Below, piece after piece: positions 17,607-25,945 of a DNA stretch of 64,000 nt. Under the pieces are notes generated by a model. That model made no database searches. It saw only the letters and a program-made list of their open reading frames with translations, and was not told the DNA's origin. Position 1 is the first letter of the stretch. Each line of letters starts with the position of its first letter. Source of the DNA: Hyphomicrobium sp. 99 (GTDB lineage Bacteria > Pseudomonadota > Alphaproteobacteria > Rhizobiales > Hyphomicrobiaceae); assembly GCF_000384335.2 (NCBI RefSeq), contig NZ_KQ031382.1:2491545-2555544 (forward strand), in the 5' to 3' direction. The position numbers and the translations under genes were made by a program.

Positions 17607-19143
17607 TCGAGTTGCTGATCAATCGAGCTCGCCGCTGCCCGAAAGGCTCCTGAGTTCGCTCGCCGTTCTGCTAGCGGTGCTCATGGTCATTCTCGACATG
17701 ACCGTGGTCAACGTCGCGCTGCCCGACATGATGGGAGCGCTCGGCGCGACGCCTGATCAGATCACGTGGGTCTTGACGTCTTACATCGTTGCGGAAGCCA
17801 TCGTCATTCCGATGAGCGGCTTCCTTGCCGAACGGTTCGGCCGAAAGAATGTATTGATCGTCAGCGTCGGCGGCTTCGTCGTTGCCTCGATGCTTTGCGG
17901 TCAATCCACCACGCTCTTCCAGATGGTGCTCTTCCGCCTCTTCCAAGGCGCGTTTGGCGCGAGCGTCGTTCCGCTCTCGCAAGCGACGATGGTCGATTCC
18001 TACGATGCGGAAAGCCGCGGCAAGGCTATGGCCGTTTGGGGTATCGGCGTCCTCCTCGGACCGATCATGGGCCCGACGGTCGGCGGCTTCATCACCGATC
18101 ATCTCGGCTGGCAATGGGTGTTCTACATCAACCTGCCGATCGGCATCGTCAATCTGGCACTGCTCGTCGCTTACATCCGGCCGACAAGAGCTATTCGAGT
18201 GCCAATCGACTGGCTCGGCGCCGCTCTTCTGGCCGTCGGCGTCGGCAGCCTTCAGATGGTGCTCGATCGCGGCAACGTGGAGGACTGGCTACAATCCTCG
18301 ACGATCGTAATGTTGAGCATCGTATCGATCCTATGCCTCGTGACATTCGTCATCAGAAGCTTCAATCGGCCGGACGCAATACTGAAGCTCAACCTCTTGA
18401 AGGATCGCAACCTCGCAACGTCGACGTTCCTCATTATGGCGTTCGGCGTCGGAATGCTGAGCACGATCGCGCTGCAGCCGCTCTTCCTCGAGCACCTGCT
18501 CGGCTATCCCGCGAGCACGGCGGGACTCGTCATGGCGCCGCGCGGTATCGCCGTCATGGTTGGCATGGTCGTCGTCGCTGCGCTGATCTCGCACGTCGAT
18601 TCACGATGGCTCGTCTTTTTCGGCCTCGCCTTGGCGGCCGCCGGCACGTACGTGACGACGAGGACGTACAATCTCGAAATCGATAAATTCTCGATCATCG
18701 TGCCGACCATCGTACAAGGCATCGGCATGGGCATGATTTTCGTGCCACTTTCGACGCTTGCCTACCAGACACTGCCGAAGGAAGCGTCGGACCAGGCCGC
18801 GAGTATCTTCAACATCGCCCGGACGATCGGCGGCTCGCTCGGCATCGCAATCGCCGCAACGATTTTGACGCGCACCTCGCATCAGAATTGGCAAACCCTC
18901 GGCGGCGCGCTCGATCCTTATAATCCCGCGCTGCACTCATGGTTCAACGCTACAGGACTTGCAGCCTCCGATCCGCGAGCGCAGCAACTGCTGGGCGCTG
19001 AACTCATGCGTCAGTCGATGATGATCGGCTTCATCGAGGCCTTCGGTTTCATCACGCTGAGTTTTCTCGTCTTGCTCCCATTCGTGCTGTTTCTGAAGGA
19101 CACCGGCGCGGGCTCTCCCTACGCCCCTAGCAGCACGAAATAA
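17593..19143 (+). CDS. emrB: DHA2 family MFS efflux transporter (EmrB-like)
   Basis: 516 residues, GTG start inside the end of the adaptor gene. 14 hydrophobic segments as in DHA2 drug:H+ antiporters. Motifs: LDMTVVNVALPDM in helix 1 (motif D1), GFLAERFGRKNVL (motif A) and GIGVLLGPIMGPTVGG (motif C). With the adaptor it forms an inner-membrane extrusion unit; no outer-membrane TolC gene is adjacent. Confidence is high for family, low for substrate. Confidence 0.92.
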   Translation: MAVSDRVADQSSSPLPERLLSSLAVLLAVLMVILDMTVVNVALPDMMGALGATPDQITWVLTSYIVAEAIVIPMSGFLAERFGRKNVLIVSVGGFVVASMLCGQSTTLFQMVLFRLFQGAFGASVVPLSQATMVDSYDAESRGKAMAVWGIGVLLGPIMGPTVGGFITDHLGWQWVFYINLPIGIVNLALLVAYIRPTRAIRVPIDWLGAALLAVGVGSLQMVLDRGNVEDWLQSSTIVMLSIVSILCLVTFVIRSFNRPDAILKLNLLKDRNLATSTFLIMAFGVGMLSTIALQPLFLEHLLGYPASTAGLVMAPRGIAVMVGMVVVAALISHVDSRWLVFFGLALAAAGTYVTTRTYNLEIDKFSIIVPTIVQGIGMGMIFVPLSTLAYQTLPKEASDQAASIFNIARTIGGSLGIAIAATILTRTSHQNWQTLGGALDPYNPALHSWFNATGLAASDPRAQQLLGAELMRQSMMIGFIEAFGFITLSFLVLLPFVLFLKDTGAGSPYAPSSTK

Positions 19144-19150
19144 CTCTCCG

Positions 19151-19182
19151 GCCAAATGCGCAGCGCCGCCTGCGCATTTGGC
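19151..19182. terminator. 13-bp perfect hairpin between convergent genes
   Basis: GCCAAATGCGCAG (19151-19163) and CTGCGCATTTGGC (19170-19182) pair perfectly around a 6-base loop. The element sits 8 bases after the MFS stop and 20 bases before the end of the convergent CBS gene. It lacks a U-run on either strand, so a shared terminator or mRNA 3'-end stabiliser is inferred from position. Confidence 0.55.
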
Positions 19183-19202
19183 GCGAAACGTTGAGGCTCC
19201 GC

Positions 19203-19937
19203 TCAAGATACCTGTTCCGCCGGAAGGCTGTCGTCGGGCGAATAAATGACCAGACCAGAAACCGGATCAACCCACGCGAGGTGGTTGCGGACCTCTTTGA
19301 CGCCCGGAACATTTCCTGCAGCGATCACGGCCGCCTGATCCTGCCGAAAGGCAGTGAACGAGCCCCAAAGATCGACGATACCGTCTTTCACAGTCGCGCT
19401 GATGAACTCTCTGGCCGTCCACGGAAGCTTTCCCAGTTCCGCCAGTACCTTTTCGCGGATCTCGACATCATCCGGATGAACCGAACCGCTGCCGCGAACG
19501 AGTCCCGCCAACGCCTGCACGAGATTTGCCCTGCTGACGATTCCGATGACAGAGCCGTCCCTAACCACGGGCAGACGCTTGATCTGATGCTTCTCCATGA
19601 GATGAATGACTTCATCGAGATCGGTATCTTCGCCGATTGTGATGAGATCACGCGTCATCACATCGCTGACCTTTCGTCCGTGAGAACGAATGTACTCGCC
19701 GGCGAGCGTTTCCGGACTAGCAAGAAACGAGCGCCAGCCCGATCTCTTAACTTGCGTCCCCGTCTCAGCGCGGCGCAGGCAATCACCTTCGGTGACGACG
19801 CCGACCAGTTCACCTTCCGCGTTGATCACGGGCAAACCGCTGACACGGAATTGCTGCATCTTTTGCGCCATTTCTGCGATTGAACAATCCGGTGTGACCG
19901 ACACCACATCTCTGATCATAATATCCCGAGCCTTCAT
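19203..19937 (-). CDS. CBS-domain pair with C-terminal BON domain
   Basis: 244 residues. Two CBS motifs lie at about residues 1-60 (MKARDIMIRDVVSVTPDCSI) and 93-150 (VSDVMTRDLITIGEDTDL); together they form a Bateman module that binds adenosyl nucleotides. A BON domain follows (about 160-225: VREKVLAELGKLPW to VPGVKEVRNHL), which usually contacts membranes or phospholipid. No signal peptide, so it is cytosolic. Start ATG has AAGGAG 8 bases upstream. Such CBS-BON proteins are common in Hyphomicrobiales; stress or energy sensing is inference. Confidence 0.85.
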   Translation of the reverse strand: MKARDIMIRDVVSVTPDCSIAEMAQKMQQFRVSGLPVINAEGELVGVVTEGDCLRRAETGTQVKRSGWRSFLASPETLAGEYIRSHGRKVSDVMTRDLITIGEDTDLDEVIHLMEKHQIKRLPVVRDGSVIGIVSRANLVQALAGLVRGSGSVHPDDVEIREKVLAELGKLPWTAREFISATVKDGIVDLWGSFTAFRQDQAAVIAAGNVPGVKEVRNHLAWVDPVSGLVIYSPDDSLPAEQVS

Positions 19938-20146
19938 GAGTGAGCTCCTTGAGGACGCTTTCGGCCCCTTTCCAGAGTAACTTTCACTTCGTCACGGCCC
20001 CCGCTCTTCGACGCGTGATAGCGACATCAAAATAACAGGGCGTGCAATGTCAAAAAGCTGAGCGTTTTATCAAAATCGAAAACATCTTGATCGAACCATC
20101 GATGAAGAACGTCGCGGAGATCCCTGACGGACGGCTTGCACCGGCC

Positions 20147-20462
20147 CTACCTCAACAAAACTGACGGATCCAGACGCTTTAGTTTCGATGGCTCACGCCA
20201 GTCTGCGAATGATGCAACGATAGGCGTGACCCGGCTAACGCCATCGACCACCGCAGTTCGTTGTCGATCAGAAACTGTCAGAAGCGGAAGACCATAGGTC
20301 GGCATGAGACCGATCGATCATCGTGGTGATCGTCTCGCGCGCGCCGGAATAAATCGCCGCTTGGCCCGCCATTAAAATCACTGAAAACGCCACCCCGGCA
20401 AGCGTCCCCGTGAGTCTCAGCTTGTCGTGCAAAAGATTGCGAAGGGCTAATGTAACAATCAC
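20147..20462 (-). pseudogene. Remnant of a DevC/FtsX-type ABC transporter permease
   Basis: GTG 20462 opens a frame MIVTLALRNLLHDKLRLTG followed by a hydrophobic helix and MIDRSHADLW, the conserved N-terminus of DevC-like permeases. After HADLW the frame runs to a stop at SDSF. The +1 frame continues with family-like sequence, GVSRVTPIVASFADWREP, until a TAG near 20147. A frameshift near 20290 plus loss of the remaining two thirds makes this a pseudogene. It follows the oxoamine synthase gene by 14 bases, so both once formed an operon. Confidence 0.75.
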
Positions 20463-20476
20463 GACCCCAATCGCCG

Positions 20477-21715
20477 TTAGCGCACGGATTCTGATCCGCT
20501 CAAAGCCTCCGCGCAGGATTGAAGTTCATAGACGGAGTGCTCCGACGAAATGAAAAACCGCAGCCGGCTCGAATTGATCCGGACGCCTGGATAGATGATC
20601 GGCGACGGATTGAAGCCCCGCTTGATCATCAGCTCCATCCACCTGCCCGTTTTCTTCACCGAACCGACCATAATGGGGATCATTCCAAGCCCGATGCTCG
20701 TGCCGGTGTCGAACCCGCGTGCACGGCATTCTCCGAAAAACAACTTGCAATTGTCATGGAGACGATGGACGCGTTCCGGCTCGCTTCTAAGAATGCGCAG
20801 ACTTGCAAGTGCGGCGGCGGTCACTGCGGGGGGAAGGCCTACCGAGTAGACGAAAGCTGGCGCCGAATATTTGAGAATTTCATTCAGTTCGGCATTGCCT
20901 GCAATAAAACCGCCGCAGGAAGCGAGCGCCTTGCTCAGCGTGCCCATGTAAATGTCGATTTTCCTTGGGTCGACAGCCGCGTATTCCGCAAGTCCGCGGC
21001 CGCTTTCGCCGAGGACGCCAACACCGTGCGCGTCGTCAACCATAAGCCAACAGCCGAACTCTTGCTTGATCTGAACAAGGCGGGAAAGATTGACGCAATC
21101 GCCCTCTGTTGAATAAAGCCCCTCAACGACGATCAATACGTTTTTAAAACGTTCGCGGCTTTCCAGCAGTACCCGAATAAGCGATTCCAAATTGTTGTGC
21201 TTGAAGGGCTTCATTTCAGCGCCGGATAACCGCGCACCGACTATTGCGCTGTTGTGCACCAACTCATCATGAACGACCAAGTCGCCCTTGCTCAAAAGTG
21301 TGCCGATTGTCGACACGCTGGCGGCACGCCCGCTCACAAACACAAGTGCATTCTCAAAGCCGAAAAACTCTGCAAGCTCCGTTTCGAGCTGCCGATGCAT
21401 TTGCAGGTCCCCCGAGACCATGCGGCTTGCAGATATACACGAACCGAACTCGTCGATCGCAGACTTCGCCGCCGCCAGCACCTTGGGATGATCGCTGAGA
21501 CCAAGGTAATCGCACCAGCCGAAGTTAATGAGTTGTCGCCCGTCGATGGTCACGGACCTCTTCGAACGGCTTTCCTGAATCTTGAAGAATGGATTTTCTA
21601 CCCCCCAAGCCTGCCCCAACATTTGATATTGCCGTATCGACTGAAATAGCGACGTATCGGAAAATGCCGCAGCCTTTCGATAGCAGGGCTTCAAGGCGCG
21701 AGTGATAGATGCCAT
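20477..21715 (-). CDS. Alpha-oxoamine synthase family PLP enzyme
   Basis: 412 residues, full length for the family (8-amino-7-oxononanoate synthase, serine palmitoyltransferase, KBL, ALAS). PLP residues are present: VDDAHGVGVLG (Asp and His stacking PLP, 227-233) and the Schiff-base lysine K262 in GTLSKALASCGG. These enzymes condense an acyl-CoA or acyl-ACP with an amino acid and decarboxylate. No biotin genes, acyl carrier protein or sphingolipid genes are adjacent; instead a DevC-type exporter remnant follows, hinting at a lipid or signal product. The frame looks intact, but the neighbourhood is decaying. Confidence 0.85.
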   Translation of the reverse strand: MASITRALKPCYRKAAAFSDTSLFQSIRQYQMLGQAWGVENPFFKIQESRSKRSVTIDGRQLINFGWCDYLGLSDHPKVLAAAKSAIDEFGSCISASRMVSGDLQMHRQLETELAEFFGFENALVFVSGRAASVSTIGTLLSKGDLVVHDELVHNSAIVGARLSGAEMKPFKHNNLESLIRVLLESRERFKNVLIVVEGLYSTEGDCVNLSRLVQIKQEFGCWLMVDDAHGVGVLGESGRGLAEYAAVDPRKIDIYMGTLSKALASCGGFIAGNAELNEILKYSAPAFVYSVGLPPAVTAAALASLRILRSEPERVHRLHDNCKLFFGECRARGFDTGTSIGLGMIPIMVGSVKKTGRWMELMIKRGFNPSPIIYPGVRINSSRLRFFISSEHSVYELQSCAEALSGSESVR

Positions 21716-22197
21716 GGGCTGGCCCTTTCCATCCTAACGGGAAAAGATGCGTCCCTGAGATAATCCGTTAGAAGAATAATCCTGATGCAGGCCTGGTTCC
21801 CCTCATGGGCGAAGGCCTGGTCCAGAGGTCGCAGAAATCCCAAGCATACAATCGCTTGACCCGTCGATGACCCAAGCCTTGCGGAACAATTCGCTTTCAC
21901 CAGTCGAGCTAGCTGAATGGCCTAGTCACTTCGATGGGTGCTCAAAAACTCTGTCCGCACACGCCAATGCGATCGCGCATCCTCTCCCGGAAAAGCGCAA
22001 ACGCTTCTTCGCGTTGAAGGAGTTTTGTGCTTCGAACCACGACGATGGAAAACTGGGAGTTCGCTCCTCACTGATCCTGACAGCGAACCTGAACGATAGT
22101 CCGCAGCAACCGCCAAGACTCTCGCAGCTACGGAGGATCCCACAAGGAATGACTCATCGGCCAATCAAGGGCCCGTCCGACGAATAGAAAACGGAAG
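21716..22197. other. Non-coding or decayed region
   Basis: About 480 bases upstream of the oxoamine synthase gene. ORFs on both strands here are short and compositionally poor, and none shows a recognisable family. It may carry the promoter for the synthase and debris of lost genes. Confidence 0.35.
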
Positions 22198-22575
22198 CTA
22201 CAAAATTCCGGAGTTGCTTACGCCGTCGATGAACTTCGCGAGGTCATCTTCTTTCATGTTCCACAAGCGGATCCAGTTTCTGACCGTTTCTGCAGACGCC
22301 TGAAGTTCTTGAGCGCGCAATTTATCGAGCATGCTTTGAGCTTCATCTTTACGGCCGAGCTTGCCGCTCACCGTACTCAATGATCGATGGCTGACGTTTC
22401 TAAAGAGCCGGAAACGACCGACCTGGGTCACCTCGAACTCCGCATCGCCGTCGGCGCCACTCTTCAAACTTGGCGAGCGGCCCGACGCGATGCGCTTTTC
22501 ATCGAGCTTACTTGACGCGAGACCACGTCTCGTTCTTGCAGATAAGACCTCCGAGCACGCAACCGGAGAGTTCAA
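22198..22575 (-). pseudogene. Possible C-terminal remnant of a TPR/adenylate cyclase-type protein
   Basis: Only the C-terminal half looks protein-like: GKLGRKDEAQSMLDKLRAQ followed by a segment ending DDLAKFIDGVSNSGIL. The pattern GRxDEAxxxxxxL plus a terminal xxLxxFxxGLRxAGL resembles the end of TPR-containing adenylate cyclases. The N-terminal part overlaps the DUF2147 gene on the same strand and has no family features. Either a gene remnant or a chance ORF. Confidence 0.25.
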
Positions 22576-22852
22576 GTTGGCTTCCCGCGACCGTCACGGT
22601 GCCCGAATATTGGTTGCCATCCTCAGTCGACGTCAGTGTTCCCTGATACTTACCGCCGCCGACAGCTTTAGCGCCGCACATAATGACCTTGCCGGTGTCG
22701 ACGACGCGAAGACCAAGGCCGCCCCCGCACGAATAGGATTGTACGTGCTTGCCTGTCTTCGGCCTGAGCCAGGTGCCGCTAAGATCCGCAGCACTCGCGA
22801 CACTTGCCGACATCGCGACGACACCCGCGAGCAGAATAAGTTTTCTTATCAT
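22508..22852 (-). CDS. Short DUF2147-like exported protein
   Basis: 114 residues with signal peptide MIRKLILLAGVVAMSASVASA, then LSGTWLRP and a DUF2147-like ending (LELSGCVLGGLICKNETWSRV). Three or more cysteines in the mature part. The start has a strong AAAGGGAGG site. DUF2147 proteins are small beta-barrel-like periplasmic proteins of unknown role; this one is shorter than usual in the middle. Standalone gene. Confidence 0.75.
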   Translation of the reverse strand: MIRKLILLAGVVAMSASVASAADLSGTWLRPKTGKHVQSYSCGGGLGLRVVDTGKVIMCGAKAVGGGKYQGTLTSTEDGNQYSGTVTVAGSQLELSGCVLGGLICKNETWSRVK

Positions 22853-22984
22853 TGCAGTCCCTCCCTTTGCTCCCGCCGTTTTTGGGCGTGTGAAATTCGT
22901 CTCTGCGCTCCCACCACTCTTTTTCCTTTTCCCGCGCCCTCACCGCAGCAGCGCGTCGCGCGCATCGCGTGTTGATCCGCCTTT

Positions 22985-23449
22985 TTAATCGGATTGGGAC
23001 GACGGGCCGGGTTCACCTTCCCCATCTTGGTGACTGGGAGCTGAGGTTCGGGTCGCATCGAGGGCTAACTCCTCGATCTCGCGCAGTTCGGCCAACGTTT
23101 CGTCGAGCGCCTCACGCTGTTGCTCGAGCAATTCGATGCGATCTCGCACGAGATGCAGAAGACGATCGATTTGCGCGCGCTGCGTTGGATCGGCGTCGTA
23201 AAGATCAAGGTATTCGCTGATCTCCCGAAGCGAAAACCCAAGCTGTTTGCCTCGCAAGATGAGGATCATCCTGGCGCGATCACGCGGCAGATACACACGC
23301 GTGGCGCTCACGCGCTGCGGCTTGATGAGACCTTTGTCCTCATAGAAGCGCAACGTTCGCGGCGTCACGCCGAGCTCTCTTGCCAATTCGGTGACCGAGT
23401 AAATCCGCTCCGCGGCTTGAATAGCGTCCGGCTTCGGAGCTTCAGTCAT
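22985..23449 (-). CDS. MerR family transcriptional regulator
   Basis: 154 residues. The winged helix-turn-helix begins YSVTELARELGVTPRTLRFYEDKGLI, the classic MerR signature, with the wing at RVYLPRDRARM, and a long dimerisation helix follows (RDRIELLEQQREALDETLAELREIEEL). No metal-binding Cys pattern at the C-terminus, so not a mercury or zinc sensor. This subtype often controls fatty-acid or amino-acid degradation genes. It lies 118 bases downstream of, and on the same strand as, the FadL-like porin gene. Confidence 0.9.
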   Translation of the reverse strand: MTEAPKPDAIQAAERIYSVTELARELGVTPRTLRFYEDKGLIKPQRVSATRVYLPRDRARMILILRGKQLGFSLREISEYLDLYDADPTQRAQIDRLLHLVRDRIELLEQQREALDETLAELREIEELALDATRTSAPSHQDGEGEPGPSSQSD

Positions 23450-23567
23450 CTTTCGTTCCCATGGAGAAGTCCTGATGTCGGGACGCAGCGGGCACTAAGA
23501 AAGTTTTTGCTCACAAGGGCTCCGGCGCCGGCTTCGATTGAGTGCTCAAAGCCGGCGCCGCTTGCGA

Positions 23568-24830
23568 TTACCAAACTGTTCGCATGCCCACGGATACGAT
23601 GTCGGCCGCCGCGTCTATAGTTCCCGAAACCGTCGCAGGTGATCCCGGCGGGTGACGGTTGAAGCCGCCATCCTGAACAAAGATGTGGCTGTAGGCGACG
23701 TCGAACGAAACCGTGTCACTCCACTTGTAGCTGGCTCCGAAGTTGAGCCAGACGCGGTTGTTGTCGGGGATGGTCGTGAAACGCTTTGCAGCACTGTCTT
23801 CGGGCGAGAGCTCGTAAGCGACGCCGCTCCGCAGCGTTAGGGCCGCCGAGTAGTCGTATTCGCCACCTACAGAGAAGAGCCAGCCGTCGCTCCAGTTTGC
23901 CGGGATAGACGTGCCCCCCGTCGGAACGCCGGCGGAGACCAAATCCAAGCTCTTGAAGCGGCTCCAGTTCGTCCACTCGACGGTCCCGAGAAGTCGCGCG
24001 TAAGGGCTGACCTCTTGCCTTAGACTGAGCGTTACAATGTCGGGCAGATTGATCGTGCCGGTCGCGCCATAAGATCCAGCTATACGGCCTGCCCCAAGCG
24101 TATGCGGTCGGTTGAAATTACCTCCAAGCTCGAGATCCATCTGAGAACGGTAGCCAAGGCCGATGGATGTCCCTTTCTGAGGCTCGATCATGATGCCTGC
24201 GGTACCGCCGAAGGCCCAATCGGTGCCGGTGAATTGTGCGACCGACGACCCAAACGGGTTCTCGTTAAACTGCAGCTTGCCCTGCGCCCACATGATTTGA
24301 ACGCCGGCACCGATCGTGATGCCGGGTGCAATTCGATAAGCAAACGTCGGATTGGCATCGAACGTGACAAGCTTCGTCGTCAGCCCGAGAATAGAACCGG
24401 GGTAAGATGTGTTCTCGGGCTTGGTCGCCAAGCCGAAAGGCGAGTTGAGCGCCATACCGATCCAGAAATCATTGGACACCTGGTAGGTGCCGTAGCTGGC
24501 GCCGACTGCAGCATCGATCCCGACATTGCCGCTACTGCCAGTTGTTCCAAGCGGAGAGTGATCAACTTGGACATTCCCGTAAGGCAGGATCAACGAGTAG
24601 GACGATTCTGTATTGATCCCTGGCAGCGCGGCCGTTGCAGCCGGGTTCCAAAACATCGAGCCGATGGTCCCGCCAGCGGCCGCGCCGGCCGTGGCCGATC
24701 CTAGAAAAACCGTCGATTGTTCCCCGACCGCAAAGCCACCCGCCAAAGCATGGCTCGATAAGGTGGCGAGCGTCGCGAGAGTGGCACTGACAAGACGCAA
24801 CGAATGCTTTTTTACTTTTGACCGACTCAT
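23568..24830 (-). CDS. OmpP1/FadL/TodX family outer membrane transporter
   Basis: 420 residues with a signal peptide ending SHALAGGFAVGEQS, the conserved FadL N-terminus (GFxxxEQSxxxLGxAxAGAAAGG) that forms the hatch, plus the NPAA motif SMFWNPAATAALPG. The remainder shows the alternating pattern of a beta-barrel and ends in an aromatic residue (MRTVW), as required for outer-membrane insertion. It imports long-chain fatty acids or other hydrophobic compounds. Control by the neighbouring MerR protein is plausible. Confidence 0.9.
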   Translation of the reverse strand: MSRSKVKKHSLRLVSATLATLATLSSHALAGGFAVGEQSTVFLGSATAGAAAGGTIGSMFWNPAATAALPGINTESSYSLILPYGNVQVDHSPLGTTGSSGNVGIDAAVGASYGTYQVSNDFWIGMALNSPFGLATKPENTSYPGSILGLTTKLVTFDANPTFAYRIAPGITIGAGVQIMWAQGKLQFNENPFGSSVAQFTGTDWAFGGTAGIMIEPQKGTSIGLGYRSQMDLELGGNFNRPHTLGAGRIAGSYGATGTINLPDIVTLSLRQEVSPYARLLGTVEWTNWSRFKSLDLVSAGVPTGGTSIPANWSDGWLFSVGGEYDYSAALTLRSGVAYELSPEDSAAKRFTTIPDNNRVWLNFGASYKWSDTVSFDVAYSHIFVQDGGFNRHPPGSPATVSGTIDAAADIVSVGMRTVW

Positions 24831-25344
24831 ATTCCCCCCAACATGACGCTTTGGAATGCAACTTGACGCTTACGTCATGCGACAATACGACCGTTATTCA
24901 GTGACGTCAGCGCCCAAAAATGAACGCCTTGTACATAAGGTGGCTCAATGTGTCCGACGGGCAACAGACGGAGCGTCGCTCTGCCTACGTGCGCAAACCC
25001 AAGATGAGCGCACCGTGCCGACCGGCCGTGCGGCAAAACTTTGCCGAGCTTTCAGGAGCCGCGTTGGCGAGGACAAGCTCAAAGATCCTGCTACCGGATT
25101 CACTCAGTCATTCTGGTATCGCTTCAGGGGAGCAGGCCACAGGAACATCCGATCGGAAAGGGTAGGCCCGGATAAATGATGAGATCCGCGCCCCAAACGT
25201 TCCAGAAACCACTCACATCGACATCACAGGGAAAACTGCAAAGTCTTCCGCCATTATCCGTAAGCTACCCTTCGCGAAGTCTTGATCACGGCATCATGGT
25301 CAAGCTTTGTGACCGAGCATTGCCCGTGTTTCAAAGAGACTGAG
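24831..25344. other. Intergenic region between divergent porin and prepilin peptidase genes
   Basis: About 510 bases. Contains the porin upstream region and the leader of gspO. Several small ORFs exist but have atypical composition and no family features. I see no repeat or RNA structure worth naming. Confidence 0.35.
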
Positions 25345-25923
25345 ATGACATCACGACAAAAGTTCGCGCTGATCGCTGCGCTGGTTGCACTGATTGGTGC
25401 GGTCTCCTTCGCCGTCTTCTCCCCTGACGTTGCGCTCGTCTCATGCTTGCTGGGATGGTCGATGCTTGCCATCGCGGCGACCGATGCGGAGCACTTCATC
25501 ATACCGGACATTCTATCGCTACCCGCGATTCCGGCCGGTCTGCTCATCGCGCACGGGTTCGGCAACGGCTCCTCGTTCGGCGGCGAAGCCGTCCTGATGC
25601 ATCTCGGAGCCGCAGTCTTCGGCGCGGCTGCGCTCTATGGCATCAGGGAGTTGTATCGACGTTGGCGGGGACGAGAAGGCATCGGCTTCGGCGACGTCAA
25701 GCTCGCGGGAGCTGCAGGCGCATGGACCGGCTACGAGGGACTGGGCCACGTGTTGCTGCTCTCATGTGGGATGGCGTTCCTCTACGTGTTTTTGGCCAAT
25801 GTGCGAAACATTCGCGCCATAGAAGGAACGACGGCAATCCCGTTCGGCGTCTTCCTCGGGCCGTCGATCTGGCTGGTCTGGTGCGCCGGCGTTATGGCGC
25901 CGGGCGCCTCAACTGGACTTTGA
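25345..25923 (+). CDS. gspO: Prepilin peptidase, A24 family (GspO/TadV-like, minimal)
   Basis: 192 residues from ATG 25345 (an upstream in-frame start at 25282 is less likely). It has the two catalytic aspartates of A24 aspartyl proteases: AATDAEHFIIPD and GFGDVKLAG (GxGDxK). The N-terminal Cys-rich methyltransferase domain of classic PilD/GspO is missing, as in TadV/CpaA. Six or so hydrophobic helices. It should cleave the GspG/H/I/J/K leaders encoded 6-9 kb away. It converges with gspD. Confidence 0.88.
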   Translation: MTSRQKFALIAALVALIGAVSFAVFSPDVALVSCLLGWSMLAIAATDAEHFIIPDILSLPAIPAGLLIAHGFGNGSSFGGEAVLMHLGAAVFGAAALYGIRELYRRWRGREGIGFGDVKLAGAAGAWTGYEGLGHVLLLSCGMAFLYVFLANVRNIRAIEGTTAIPFGVFLGPSIWLVWCAGVMAPGASTGL

Positions 25924-25945
25924 TGCCGTCCGTCCGTTGAGCGAG

